Counted from the stretch's first letter, positions 45,795 to 56,395 are shown. The stretch: DNA of 64,000 nucleotides from Spiroplasma gladiatoris (GCF_004379335.1 NZ_CP038013.1:744001-808000); one strand, 5' to 3'. Translations and numbers: made by a program. Notes: generated by a model from the sequence alone, not told the origin.

Positions 45795-46899
45795 TTTTTA
45801 ATTCCTCCCTAACTCAAAAATTATATGCATCAATTAATTTTTTACCAATATTTTCAATACCATGAGTTTTTATAGACAAATCGTATTGATTTTTTAATAA
45901 TGCAATAAATCCTAGTTTTAAATCTTTATACACTAATGTACGTAATTTATCAACACCTTGATATGTTCTTTCTGAAGAAACTTTATCTGCACAAAAAACT
46001 ATCATATCTAAAGTTGACATTTCTCTATCACCAACTGTGTGTTTGAAAACTGCATTAATAATTTCTTTATCATTAAATAATCAATCTCTTTTTAAATGAA
46101 ACGCCCCAGCAAATGAATGTCATACTGGTTTTGGTTCACTTAATAAAGTTTTATCATATTGAGATATTATTTCAATTGTTTCTTGTTCGCTTCATCTCTT
46201 TGCAATATCATGTAATGTTCCTGCAATTAAAGCTTTTTGTAAATCATAGTTATTTAAATGCGCGATTTTTAATGCTTCTTGTCCAACATTTAAAGAATGA
46301 AAGTATCTTTCTTCATCCATTTTAGTTTCTAAACGCTCATATAAATATAGCAATGAGTTATTAATATAATCATTTACGGTTTTTATTTGAAGGTTTAGTT
46401 CTTTTAGATTTCTAATTTTAGTAGAACTTAAATAGTTATTGTCAAATTCAAATGTTTCTAGATTGTACTTTTCAATAATTTTATTATTAATGTGATTACA
46501 ATCCCTTATAAAAACTTTAAATTTTATTAATTTAATTAGGTTTTCAAAATGATCTCATTTTTCAAAAGAATCAAGTTGATCAGATCCCATAATAAATGAA
46601 AAATCAAAGTTGGGATAGTTTTTAATATAATGCAAAATAGTATCATAAGTATAACTTCTAACTGTTTTTCTAATTTCAAATTTTTTTACTTTAACATAAT
46701 CTAAATGTTTAACTGCTAAGTCAATCATTTCAAGACGTTGACTTACACTTGAAGTAGAAACTGTTTTAAATGGGTTTACATATGCTGGTAAAACTCAAAT
46801 TTCATCAAAATCAAGATTGTATTTACAAGCTTTTATAATATTTACATGATCTGTATGAATTGGGTCAAAAGTACCTCCAAATATAGCGATTTTCTTCAT
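45787..46899 (-). CDS. nadD: Nicotinate-nucleotide adenylyltransferase fused to a YqeK-type HD domain
   Basis: The product is 370 residues. Residues 1-190 are NadD: IAIFGGTFDPIHTDH, FIMGSDQLDSFEKW and YLSSTKIR. Residues 195-360 are an HD-domain hydrolase like YqeK: RYFHSLNVGQEAL, GTLHDIAKRW, HSFAGAFHLKR and IVFCADKVSSER. NadD makes deamido-NAD. YqeK relatives hydrolyse Ap4A. The fusion is known in mollicutes. Oddity: the nucleotidyltransferase HxGH motif reads HTDH, with Asp for Gly. ATG overlaps the HAD stop (TAATG) and the stop lies inside mtnN, so translation is coupled. Confidence 0.88.
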
Positions 46900-47756
46900 T
46901 AATATATATTAATTAGCTCTTTCAAATATTTTCCAACTCCATTTTGATCAATACTATCTAAAACATGTTTTGCAACTTTTTTTAGTGGTTCAACTGCATT
47001 GCTAACACAACTTCCGTTATCTGATAATTCTACCATTTCTACATCGTTGTTGTTATCGCCAATTGTATGAATATCTTTAACATTTATTTTGTATAACTCA
47101 GCAAATTTTTTTAATCCAAATGCCTTATTAACACCATTATTCATAGCATCAACTAATATTCTATTTTGCATTCTTGTTGTTGGAAATGATAAATTTAATT
47201 GACTTAATAAATTATAGGTTTTATTTACTAAGGTTTCATTTCCATTATCTGGAAAAGAAAATAAAAATTTAACAGGTTTAAATTTTTGCTCAATTATTAC
47301 TTTTTTTAACTCAACTAAGTTTTCAACAAAAACAATATCTGGTTGTAAAGTTTTTTCAAAATTTTTATATAAATTTTGAAAGTATAGTGCTCTTTCTGCG
47401 TTTTTTGGTGCTACTAAGTATTGTGCTGAATAAAATAATAAATCCAAATTATTATCAATTGCAAAATCAATAATTTTTTGACTAATACTTTGATTAATTA
47501 TACTTTCAAATAAAACTTCTTTGGTAATTGGATCTGTAATAGTTGCTCCATTACATCCGATCAAAGGTAAAGTAATGTTTAATTGGGAGATATATACTTT
47601 TGTTGTTGCAAAAGTTCTACCTGTAATAATCATAAATTTAGAATCACTTTTTTCTTGATAATTTAGTATATCTTTAATAGTTTCGTTTAAGATAGTAAAA
47701 TCTTTATGTTGAACAATAGTTCCATCCAAATCACTTGCAACAAAAGGTAATTTCAT
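46899..47756 (-). CDS. Cof-type HAD phosphatase
   Basis: The product is 285 residues. It has HAD motifs SDLDGTIV near residue 8 (nucleophile Asp), MIITGRTFA (motif II) and IHTIGDNNNDVEMVE (motif IV). A Lys in the VNKAFGLKKF stretch is a candidate motif III. The cap between residues 85 and 200 is the Cof/C2B type. Such enzymes dephosphorylate sugar phosphates or flavin and pyridoxal phosphates; specificity is unknown. GGGGGAT precedes the ATG. First gene of the operon with nadD and mtnN, overlapping nadD by one base. Confidence 0.87.
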   Translation of the reverse strand: MKLPFVASDLDGTIVQHKDFTILNETIKDILNYQEKSDSKFMIITGRTFATTKVYISQLNITLPLIGCNGATITDPITKEVLFESIINQSISQKIIDFAIDNNLDLLFYSAQYLVAPKNAERALYFQNLYKNFEKTLQPDIVFVENLVELKKVIIEQKFKPVKFLFSFPDNGNETLVNKTYNLLSQLNLSFPTTRMQNRILVDAMNNGVNKAFGLKKFAELYKINVKDIHTIGDNNNDVEMVELSDNGSCVSNAVEPLKKVAKHVLDSIDQNGVGKYLKELINIY

Positions 47757-47840
47757 TTTATCCCCCTATTCTTTTATTATTAGTATTATACCCCATTATC
47801 ACTTAAAAAATTAATGTTAAAGTCTTTAAGGATAATATCT

Positions 47841-49568
47841 TTATTTTTTATAAATGAAGCTTGTTAAAAAATATTCTAGAGTTGGATAAGCTACAATAAA
47901 TAATTTAATATTATTATCTAAAATTACTCTAGGTTCAACTTGCAATAAATCGTTAACAACAAGTACCATTGCGAAATTTGCATTTTTTGGTATTTTTAAT
48001 TGTTTTATAATTTTTTTATAATCATTAAGTATAATTGATAATTTTGGTTTGACAATTCTATCAATAATATTATTAAGTCCTTTATAAACTTGCAAACCAC
48101 ATTTATAAATATCATACGGTTCAGGAGATTGGTTAAAAAAATTATTTATAAAAAAATAACAAGTATTTATGTTTTTTTCATAAGCAATAGCATCAACATG
48201 ACTAATTGATGCTTTTGATTTTTTATTATTAGATTTAGGTTCGAATAAAGGAATGTCGTTTGGTTTATATAATTCAATTACAGAGAATCTTTTTTTAACA
48301 ACCTTTAATGTTTCATACATTAATTCATTAAGTTTTTTATTCATTTGTTGATTGAAATCAGATAAATAAGGTTCTTCAAAATTCATTCAATTTTTATGTG
48401 CATAAAAATTCATATAAATCATTTCAGCAAAACCTAATATAAATGAGGTTTTTCTAGAGTCTTTAAAATATAATAAACTTTTTTTATAAACACCATTTTG
48501 ATAAAAATCTTTATAAATATTTGATTTTTTAGTTTGATCATTAATATAAATCATTTTTTCAATAATAGTTTGAACAAATTCAAAACTAATTTTGTTATGA
48601 TATTTTTTTAATAAAGTGTCATAAATACCATTAATATAACTTTCATATTCATAAATATTATAGTATTCAAATGAAGACAAAATTATATTTACTATATCTA
48701 AATAATCATTTAAAGATAATTCTTTAGTAAAAGCAACAGAATTATAGATATTTTCACGATTATCAACAACACTTTGCTTTAACTCTTGATCCATTCAAAT
48801 GTTATAATCACTTATAAATTCTGTTTTTTTATAGTTTCTTAGTTCATCTGAACTTCTAAATAAATTACTAAAATCTAAAGGATTTAAAACATTATAATTA
48901 ACTTTTACAAAAGTTTCACTTTTTTGATCTAAATACAGATTGTAACTATTCATTTCTTTTGCTTGCATTGCATAACTTTGCATTCAAATAAGCATAAATA
49001 AGTCTTTATAAGCTTTTAAATCATATATTTTTTGATCAACAAAATTATCCATTTTAGAAAAATATAATAAGTGCTCAAAATCATTCTTAATTATTGCATA
49101 ACTTCATGAACTTAAAGACTCAAAAAATGTTCTTAAACTTTTTAAATATAGACGATAATTATATTTTTCTTCTCCAAATTTAAAGACTTTTAAATCAACA
49201 TTAAATTTACTACGATTAACAGTTGTTAATAATACAAATTCTTGAGCTAGTAGTCTTGAACCTAAATAAATCATTGAGCAAATAAAAGCATTTCCTGATT
49301 GAATCTTTTTTTGTTCACTTAGTTTAATAAAACCAGATTTTGCATCTCTTATATGTGAACTATAAAATGAAATTCTTTGAAATATTTTTTCTTCTAATTC
49401 ATAGTAAAATTCTTTAATTCTATACTCATTTTTTTTTAATAGATCAAACATTATTTTAATATCATTATTATCAATCCCAAAATAATCAAAATAGTTTAAT
49501 TGTGAATTATAATCATAAAAATTTCCTCTTCCAGAAAGTCTTTGATAATATCTTTTTGTTGAGTTCAT
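47841..49568 (-). CDS. Hypothetical protein, 575 residues
   Basis: The frame is open from 49568 to 47841 with TGA as Trp, including Trp-Met junctions that otherwise look like new starts. It has no signal peptide, no clear membrane helix, and a Tyr/Phe/Asn/Lys-rich composition with many short helices. The N-terminus reads MNSTKRYYQRLSGRGNFYDY; the C-terminus ends LTSFIYKK. I do not recognise a family. AGGTGG is 5 nt before the ATG. The second IS copy is inserted 82 bp upstream in the same orientation. A phage-portal-like or structural role can neither be supported nor excluded. Confidence 0.65.
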
Positions 49569-49619
49569 CTAAACCACCTATTTACTTGTTTTTTTAATTA
49601 TACATTATTTGTAAATAAT

Positions 49620-49650
49620 ATATTTATTTAAACTTTTTATTAAAAAATAC
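49620..49650. repeat. Left target-site duplication of IS copy 2 (31 bp)
   Basis: It is identical to 51130-51160 and is AT-rich, ending in AAAAAATAC. The next base also matches, so the edge is uncertain by 1 bp. Confidence 0.9.
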
Positions 49651-51129
49651 TGTCAATAACTAATTAATTTTTCCTAAAACTTTATTTTTTGAGTTTTTAT
49701 AAAAGATTCAATTAGTATACTTTCAAGGACTGCTTGTTTTTATTGGCTTATAAATTTTATTTATCTCAGCCGGGTTTTTATCTTCATACACCTCTTTATA
49801 AGTAGAATTTTGTAATACTTCTAATAAAGGCATTCATTCGCTATATGAGTTTGAATATAGTTTTCCGTCAAATGTCTCAACAACCATTATTTTTGTTTTA
49901 TTTTTATAAAAAACTGGTTCTCCATTTGAATGTGGAATATAGTACTTATTTTGGTATTTTATAGTTGAACCCTTATTTACGGTTCTTTCAAATCTTCTAG
50001 ATAAATAAAAATCTATATTTTTAGTTTCTTCAAAAAATCTAAAAGAATTAGTGATATTCTCTATTTGAAGGGAAAACTGTGAATTATATTTATCTATATA
50101 TTCATCTAAAAACGAATTAGCTTGGTTTATAGTTGATATATTATTTTCTTTAAGTTCCTTTGGTAGGCGATCTTGAAGTGTATTTCACAACCTTTCAATA
50201 CGGCCTTTAGTTTGTGGAACGCTAGATGTTGTTAATTTTATTCCTAAGTTGTGACACAAAAATCCGTATTGTGTTAAGGAGTCAGAATGTAGATCTGACT
50301 CCTTTTCTTTTGGACTTCAAAATACCGTTCTTTTGTCTGTCAATATTTCTTTAGGAATCCCATAGTTAAGAAAAACTTTCTTTGTGATATTGTAATAACC
50401 CATAAGAGTTTCTTCAGTGTCAAAATATAAAGCCAATATTTTGCCAGTAGCATCATCAATAAAACCATGTAGATATCATTTTTCTTCTTTAATTCAGTAA
50501 TGTACAGAAGCATCTGTTTGCAACCTTTCTCCAAACTCAGTTTTTCTATGTTGCATTGGATGACTATTTTCAATACTTAATAAAGTATTTAAATATTCTT
50601 TTTTTTCTATATTTTTTATATTTTGATTTTTTAAACTGTAAGCTATTTTTTGTTTAATTATTTTTTTAGTTACTTTATGTATTCTTGGAGAATACATGTT
50701 ATTTTCCTTTAATAAACTAAGTAAATATGTATACGAAACTTTTATATTATAATTTTCTAGCAACTTTTCTTGAAAGTGTTTGTAATTGTAGTCACAAAAT
50801 TCATCTTTATATAATTTAATTATTTTTTGACTAATATCACTGCTTATTCTTCTGCAAGACAATCTGCCAGTGTTCTTATGAATAAAAGCTATGTAACCAT
50901 TTTTTTTATATTTATTAATTAATATATTTACATTTCTAATTGTTTGACATAACTTTATAGAAGCTGACTCTTTTGTTATTTTTTGATCTATAACGTCTTT
51001 GATAATTTCCATTCTCTTTTTTTCATTCATATTTAAATATCTCCTCATTTTAAACCTCCCAATAAAATAATTATAGTTTGGGAAATTTTAATTTGTTATA
51101 TATAAGGAAAATATCATATGTTATTGACA
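49651..51129 (-). mobile_element. Insertion sequence, IS1202-type, copy 2
   Basis: The element is 1479 bp, the same length as copy 1, with the same terminal repeats (TGTCAATAAC and GTTATTGACA). I noticed four base differences from copy 1: a T/C near 49782, an A/G near 50112, an A/G near 50791 and a T/A near 51029. None breaks the transposase. It is inserted directly upstream of the promoter of a probable small RNA gene, and the duplication ends exactly where that -35 box begins. Confidence 0.9.
49660..51048 (-). CDS. IS1202-type DDE transposase, copy 2
   Basis: The product is 462 residues and the same as copy 1 except for about three substitutions (for example Lys to Asn at residue 6, MRRYLN). 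The helix-turn-helix N-terminus and the three catalytic acids (LQTDASVHYW, EILTDKRTVF, GRIERLW) are intact, as is the GGGAGG ribosome site. With intact ends and near identity between copies, this element is likely still active. It reads toward the 575-residue hypothetical gene. Confidence 0.9.
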
Positions 51130-51160
51130 ATATTTATTTAAACTTTTTATTAAAAAATAC
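51130..51160. repeat. Right target-site duplication of IS copy 2 (31 bp)
   Basis: It is a perfect copy of 49620-49650. It directly touches the TTGCAT -35 box at 51161. Confidence 0.88.
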
Positions 51161-51189
51161 TTGCATATTAAAATAATTAGTGATATATT
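51161..51189 (+). promoter_or_regulatory. Strong sigma-A-type promoter for a plus-strand small RNA
   Basis: TTGCAT (51161-51166), exactly 17 nt of spacer, then TATATT (51184-51189). No protein start with a ribosome site follows within the next 240 nt before a strong terminator. Transcription should begin near 51195-51198. Confidence 0.65.
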
Positions 51190-51195
51190 TATTTT

Positions 51196-51431
51196 GTCCT
51201 TTAGGGCACACTTATGGGGCAAATACTTTAATACATCACTTTCATTTAGTATTTGTTAAACAACATCCTTTCTTTCGACTCGACTTGTATCTCCGTCCAT
51301 AAGTGTATAGTTGATATAAGTCTTATTCATTACTCATTCATATCTTTTTAATTATTAGTAAATCAACATTTATATTATGTGAAAACATACTAAATAATAA
51401 AAAAAAGCGTTCTACTCAAACGCTTTTTTTT
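51196..51431 (+). ncRNA. Candidate orphan structured RNA (about 235 nt), family unknown
   Basis: This stretch holds no open frame with a start signal, yet it is less AT-rich than the surrounding gaps and strongly structured. ACACTTATGG (51208-51217) pairs perfectly with 51297-51306. Inside, CAAATACT (51220-51227) pairs with 51248-51255. The 40-nt segment 51256-51296 includes CGACTCGACTTG and TCTCCGTCC. Further hairpins are GTTGAT/ATCAAC (51310-51315, 51362-51367) and TATGT-GAAA-ACATA (51376-51389). A near-consensus promoter precedes it and a strong terminator ends it. I compared it mentally with tmRNA, SRP RNA, RNase P RNA, T-box and common riboswitches and found no match. 6S-like regulatory RNA is one possibility. 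Confidence 0.55.
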
Positions 51432-51432
51432 T
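51399..51432. terminator. Strong rho-independent terminator of the candidate RNA
   Basis: The stem AAAAAAGCGTT / AACGCTTTTTT has a 7-nt loop and nine T on the plus strand. It is one of the few G+C-containing hairpins in the region. Confidence 0.85.
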
Positions 51433-51451
51433 GCCAGAATTCAAAAAAAAT

Positions 51452-51487
51452 AAATTAAAAACCACTATTTAAAGTGGTTTTTAATTT
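51452..51487 (-). terminator. Rho-independent terminator after the 853-residue lipoprotein gene
   Basis: A 15-bp perfect stem (AAATTAAAAACCACT and its complement) has a 6-nt loop, directly after the stop codon at 51489. Its presence means the hairpin at 51399-51432 is not needed by this gene. Confidence 0.8.
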
Positions 51488-51488
51488 A

Positions 51489-54050
51489 TTAAAGTTTTGG
51501 TTTTTTGGAATTTTCATAAGCTTGTTGGTTAAAATCTTTATTTTTATCATTGTATCTTACTAAATTATCTCAGTATGATGAGATTTTTCCATCATCATTC
51601 ATATATATTTTTAAGTTAAATACAAAATCTGTTTTTTGAATTTTAGGATCTTCACCTTTTCATCAAGTTTTTTTATTTAAATTCTTATAATCTCCATAAA
51701 TTTCGCCATAGTTATTTAAAATTTTTGAGTTAAACTGAATGGTGATATTAGCGTTAACACTATTATTATTAAATCCACTTAAACCGTCACTATAAATCTT
51801 ATCATCAAAGTTTGATGCACCACTTCCAATGCTATTTACTAAAGTTGCATGGAAAGGAAGTTCTAAGTTATTATCTTTTAACCTTTTTAAATGTTCTGCA
51901 AATGCAATATCATCATCATTATGCTCTGAGATTTTATTAAAAATTGCTTTTTGAATAAAAGGGTCATCTGTTGCATTATAATGTTTCATAATTTTATTTC
52001 ATATATAATTTCCTTCGCTATCATAAAAATCTGAAGAAAGGTTATATGATCATAAATTCCTATTAATTATTTTATCTCTGGTTGTATCACTATTTTGCAA
52101 TTGATCGTTTAAACCAACTAATAAAATATTTTCAATTCTATTATCAATTTCATTTGTCATTATATTGTTTAGATGACGTATTCTTAAATTATCACCATTG
52201 TTGTCAACATTTTTATTTTTGTTAGTTAATAACTCTAAAAACTCAGATTCGCTATTTACATCACTTCCATCAGTTTTAACAAAAGGATCTACATAGAAAT
52301 TACCTTCATTTGATGTGTTTTTTGAATCAATTTCTTCTTGATTACTTAGAATAAAATGTTTTAACATAATTGATATCCTTGTATCAATAAATACATTCTT
52401 AAACCCAACATCGCTAATAAACTCATTATCATTGATTCAATTTGCAAATTCATTTATATTACTTGAAGGCATTTGTAAAAGTTTTTTTGTATCAGGGTCA
52501 TATCAATATTTGGCTAGTTGTTCAGTATCATTTAAATCTTCTTTAATAATTGATTTATAGAAGTAATTCATTCTAAATAACGAAGAAAAGTTTAGACCAA
52601 AATATTTTAAGTTAGATTCGCTTGATAAGACATTGTCTTTAAATGTTCAATCCTTAGGATCTTTGTTATTTTCAAAATCATCGAAATTAGTTGAAAAATT
52701 ATGCATAGTAAGTTTGAAGTCAGTTGAAGTGAAGTCTTTTTGCTCTCCACCTTCAGCTTTTAAATCTTTACTTGCTCAAAATACTTCATCCATTTTTTGA
52801 TCAATATCTTTTATTTCTTCGATTTTTACTAATTTATCACTATTTTTTTTACTAATATCATTGAAGTAATTTGCTAAATCTGTAAATTTATTTTTTGAAG
52901 CTTCTTCTGTTTGTTGTCTTGCAATTGATTTTGAGTTTGTTATTAATTGTTCAAAGAAGTAGTTTCACGCTCTTTCGCATTCAATTCTATCTTCATCTAA
53001 AATTTCTTCAAACCCTTCAAATTTATTGTTTCTTTTTATTAATTCAATAAATACAACAGAAAACACTTGATTTCTCATTCGATTATTAATATCAATTATA
53101 TTAGAAGATTCAGACAATATTATTGGTTTATCTTTTAAATTTTGAGAAACTTTATCTTCAATTTCTTGTTTTTTATCTTTTAAAATTTTATTAATTAACA
53201 AAGAATTAATTAAAGTATTATTTACAAAATCGCTAATTGAAGGAGAATAACCAATAATTGAAGCAGGTAAACTATTATCTTCTTTATCAAAGATATCTGC
53301 TAATCTAATTAGTTGTGAGCAATTTGTAAAACCTTGATAAATCGCTCCGCTGTTTTTTGTGTGTGGGTGAGTTGACGCTTTAATTGGTTCAATTGCTGTT
53401 GGTGTTTTTCCAGTTTCTGGATTAGTTCAAATTGCGCCTTTAGTAGATTCACTTTCATCAACACTTGCATCATAGTTAACTGCAATTTTTCGATTAATAT
53501 TAATTCTTGCAAAATAAGGAGCATCTAACGGGTTAACTCAACCTTCTAACTTATCATCTAAAAAGGTTACAGAAATTGATCATTCATCATTTTCTAATCA
53601 ACCAGCTGCATTTCTTCCAAATGCTTGCTTTTCGCTGCTTGCTTTTACTAAGTCCTTAACATTTCAACGAGATGATTGTCATTGCAATTTTGAGTTTAAT
53701 CAATCAAAACCAGGTACTTTTTGAGCAATTTGAGTTAATAGTTGATTTGACATTATGTATGTTCTGATACTTGAAGTCATAATACTTGCTGTAAGTTTAT
53801 TACCATATTTTATAGCATCATATAAGCCAAGTGCTTTTAACATCAATTCTGCTTTTTCAAAATCAACACCAGAACCAATTTTTACTCCATAATCTACTAG
53901 CTTTTGCGTATTTAAAACAGTTAAAGAAAGAATTTTTTGATTATCACTATAATCAAAAGTCATACCAGCTCCACCTTTACATGAAGTTGTTAATGAAACA
54001 AAACTTGTAGTTAGTAAAGAAGACATTAATAAACTTAATATTTTTTTCAA
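51489..54050 (-). CDS. Large lipoprotein of unknown function (853 residues)
   Basis: The start is taken as TTG at 54050, giving KKILSLLMSSLLTTSF after the initiator and a lipobox SLTTSC (Cys near residue 24), preceded by AGG at 11-13 nt. A GTG at 54059 would add three residues. The mature part reads KGGAGMTFDYSDNQKILSLT, WVNPLDAPYFARININRK and NCSQLIRLADIF, and has no known motif. Many TGA Trp occur. It resembles the large substrate-binding-type lipoproteins found in Spiroplasma and Mesoplasma, but I cannot name a family. It is a single gene, ending in its own terminator. Confidence 0.78.
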
Positions 54051-54145
54051 AACCAGCACCTATCCTTTCTTAAATTATAACAAAAACAATTTATTAATTT
54101 TTTTTTAAATTACACTAAAAATGTTATGTTTCAACATATACATTA

Positions 54146-54200
54146 AAACCTTTACTTAATTTAATTAGATAATTACTAATTATTTGTAAAGGTTTTTATT
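54146..54200 (-). terminator. Rho-independent terminator after the membrane protein gene
   Basis: The stem AAAACCTTTAC / GTAAAGGTTTT (54146-54156, 54186-54196) has a long AT loop that can fold further. The stop codon at 54196-54198 lies at its edge. Confidence 0.65.
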
Positions 54201-54915
54201 TATTTTTTACTTTTTTTTCACCCATTTTTGAGATTTTTTCAGCTCTTCTTTGTTCTTTTTTTTCTTGCATTCCTGCCATAACTTTATTTCATCATTTTAT
54301 AAATTGAATGTATAGTCATTTAATTCCCATTCCTATTGCTCAAAAAACAACAATTATAGTATAAAAACATCCAACTCCATAATATAAAAATGCAAAAATA
54401 CCTGCAACGTGTTGAGCATAATTTTCACTAAAAGTTCCGGGAACTGCATAAAATGTTTGATGAGGTAAAATTCCTCCACCACCCATATAGCTCATTAAAC
54501 CAGGAATTATTATAAAAACTGCTGCAAGAATACAATAATGAAAAAATTTAGATCATTTTAAATATTTATCTTTTGGTACATTGATAAATTTGTCACTTAA
54601 TCACTCTTCTATAAATCATCTTGCAAAAGTAAAGTATAAAATCGGGATTAAAATAATCATTGGTATAAGCGAAACTCCTGCTGCAAAAATAAAACCATGT
54701 GCAGAATTTGGTTCTGAAACACTTTTAGCAAACATTCCTGTAAACCCAAAAAAATAGTAAGTAAATCCAGATTCTGTGTGAGCAACAATAATACTAAAAA
54801 TTAACATAATTATTTGAAATAAAAATAAACTTAATAAAGAAAATGATAATCAAAATATTTTATATAATCTTTTATATGGTTTAAGTTTAACTATAAAATT
54901 TGAAATTTTTTTCAT
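54196..54915 (-). CDS. Hypothetical membrane protein, four to five segments
   Basis: The product is 239 residues. Membrane segments lie near residues 20-45, 75-100, 130-147 and 175-202. The loop SYMGGGGILPHQTFYAVPGT is Gly-rich. The C-terminus is highly charged (EKKEQRRAEKISKMGEKKVK). Eight or more Trp are TGA. It is similar in style to conserved hypothetical membrane proteins of Mesoplasma, but I do not recognise a function. AAGGAG precedes the ATG. Divergent from ispH. Confidence 0.68.
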
Positions 54916-55015
54916 ATTTGCTCCTTAACATATTTATTTTAAATTATTTTTGTTAGTTAAAGCAACAAATTATAGATATTTTTAAGTATTATTATCAATA
55001 GAGAGGCTAAATAAG

Positions 55016-55885
55016 ATGAATGTTATAAAAGTTACACCAAGAGGATTTTGTTTAGGAGTTGTAAAGTCAATTAAAATGGCAAAAGATGCTTTAAAAACCT
55101 ATCCAGACAAAAAGATATATATGATTGGATTGTTAGTTCATAATAAAATAATAGTTAAAGAATTAGAAAATATGGGCATAATTGCAATTGACGATTGAAA
55201 GAAATCAAGAATGGAAATTATTAATACCATTCAACCAGGAAGCGTTGTTGTATTTTCAGCTCACGGAACAAATAAAGAAGTTATTAAAGCAGCACAATTA
55301 AGGGGTTTGATTTGTATTGATACAAAATGCGAATGAGTTTTAGAAACAGAAGAACTTATTATTAAATATCTTTCATTAGGCTATAAAGTAATATTTGTTG
55401 GTAAATTAAATCATCCCGAAACTATTGCTTTGTCAACAATTGATACAAAAAATATTACTCTTGTAACTTGTGTTGAAGATGTTGAAAATCTTAATTTAAT
55501 TACAAAAAAAATTTTAGCAACTAACCAAACAACATTATCAATTATTGATACAGAACTAATTTATCAAGCTATTTCAAAAAAATATCCTTTTGCTTTAATT
55601 AAAAATGACATTTGTGAAGCAACTTATATTCGTCAAAAAGCGATAATTGATTTAGACCCAAATTTAATAGATTTATTATATGTTGTTGGTGATCAAAGAA
55701 GTAATAATACTTTAAAACTAGTAGAAATTGCTCAAAATAAAAATATTAAAACATTAAGAATAGATTCAAAAGCAGATATTGATTTAAATGATTTAAAAAA
55801 CGTAAGAAATGTTGCGGTTACAGCTGGAGCTTCAACTAGTAGTATTGTTCAAAATCAGGTTATAAAATTTTTAGAAGAATTTTAA
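55016..55885 (+). CDS. ispH: 4-hydroxy-3-methylbut-2-enyl diphosphate reductase (IspH/LytB), divergent
   Basis: The product is 289 residues. IspH landmarks are present: Cys12 in PRGFCLGVV, LVHNK near residue 41, SAHGTN near 82, Cys105 in IDTKCEWV, LNHPET near 132, Cys200 in DICEATYIRQKA, then VVGDQRSNNT and TAGASTS. The three Cys should hold a 4Fe-4S cluster. The segment after Cys105, normally CPLVTKVH, reads CEWVLETEE, so the usual His of the diphosphate site is missing. IspH makes IPP and DMAPP, the last step of the MEP pathway; no other MEP gene is in the window. GAGAGG precedes the ATG. Confidence 0.85.
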
Positions 55886-55888
55886 AAT

Positions 55889-55947
55889 AAAAAAATGTAA
55901 TTCTAAACTATTGAAAAATTACCCAGTTTAACTAATTACATTTTTTT
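55889..55947. terminator. Bidirectional rho-independent terminator
   Basis: The outer stem AAAAAATGTAATT / AATTACATTTTTT continues into an inner stem TAAACT / AGTTTA, with T runs on both strands. It lies between convergent ispH and the acetyltransferase gene. Confidence 0.8.
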
Positions 55948-55954
55948 AATATTT

Positions 55955-56395
55955 TTATATAAGTGATAAATTCATTTCAATATGTTCTATTTCATCTTCA
56001 ATAAATTTATCTCCACACTCAACAAAACCGATTTTTTTATAAAAATTAGCAGCATAACATTGAGCATGAATATTTACAGTTTTTGCATTCATTTTATTAA
56101 TAGAGAATTCTTTTAAATAATCAAGTAATATTAATCCTAAATTGTTTTTTCTATAATCTATTTTAACAGCAATTCTACCTCAACGTAAAATTTCATCTTT
56201 ATAAAATACTCTAGCACAACAAATAACTTCGTTGTTATTGTAACCAACAATATGATAAGCATAATCATCAATTTCATCTTGATCAGGTACGCTATAACAT
56301 TCTTGTTCAACAACAAAAATATCATATCTTAATTTAATTGCATCATTAAAAACATCATTGTTTTTTCCTTTTTCAATTTTAAAATCTATTTTCAT
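55955..56395 (-). CDS. GNAT N-acetyltransferase, ElaA-like
   Basis: The product is 146 residues, the usual ElaA length. The N-terminal LRYDIFVVEQECYSVPDQDE, followed by DYAYHIVG, matches the ElaA pattern. The acetyl-CoA-binding part is WGRIAVKIDYRKNNLGLILL, then IHAQCYAANFYKKIGFVECG. The substrate is unknown. The start ATG at 56395 is preferred because AAGGAG lies just upstream; a longer frame to 56425 has none. It follows the nif3-era cluster in the same direction but lies past a short tandem repeat. Confidence 0.8.

Noticed and set aside
51196-51400. Riboswitch acting on a downstream coding gene
   Set aside because: On the plus strand a strong terminator and then a convergent gene follow; on the minus strand the IS lies directly downstream, so an independent RNA is the better reading.
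53309-53524. Separate Gln/Leu-rich small gene
   Set aside because: It is a shadow in another frame of the 853-residue lipoprotein, which continues through this region.
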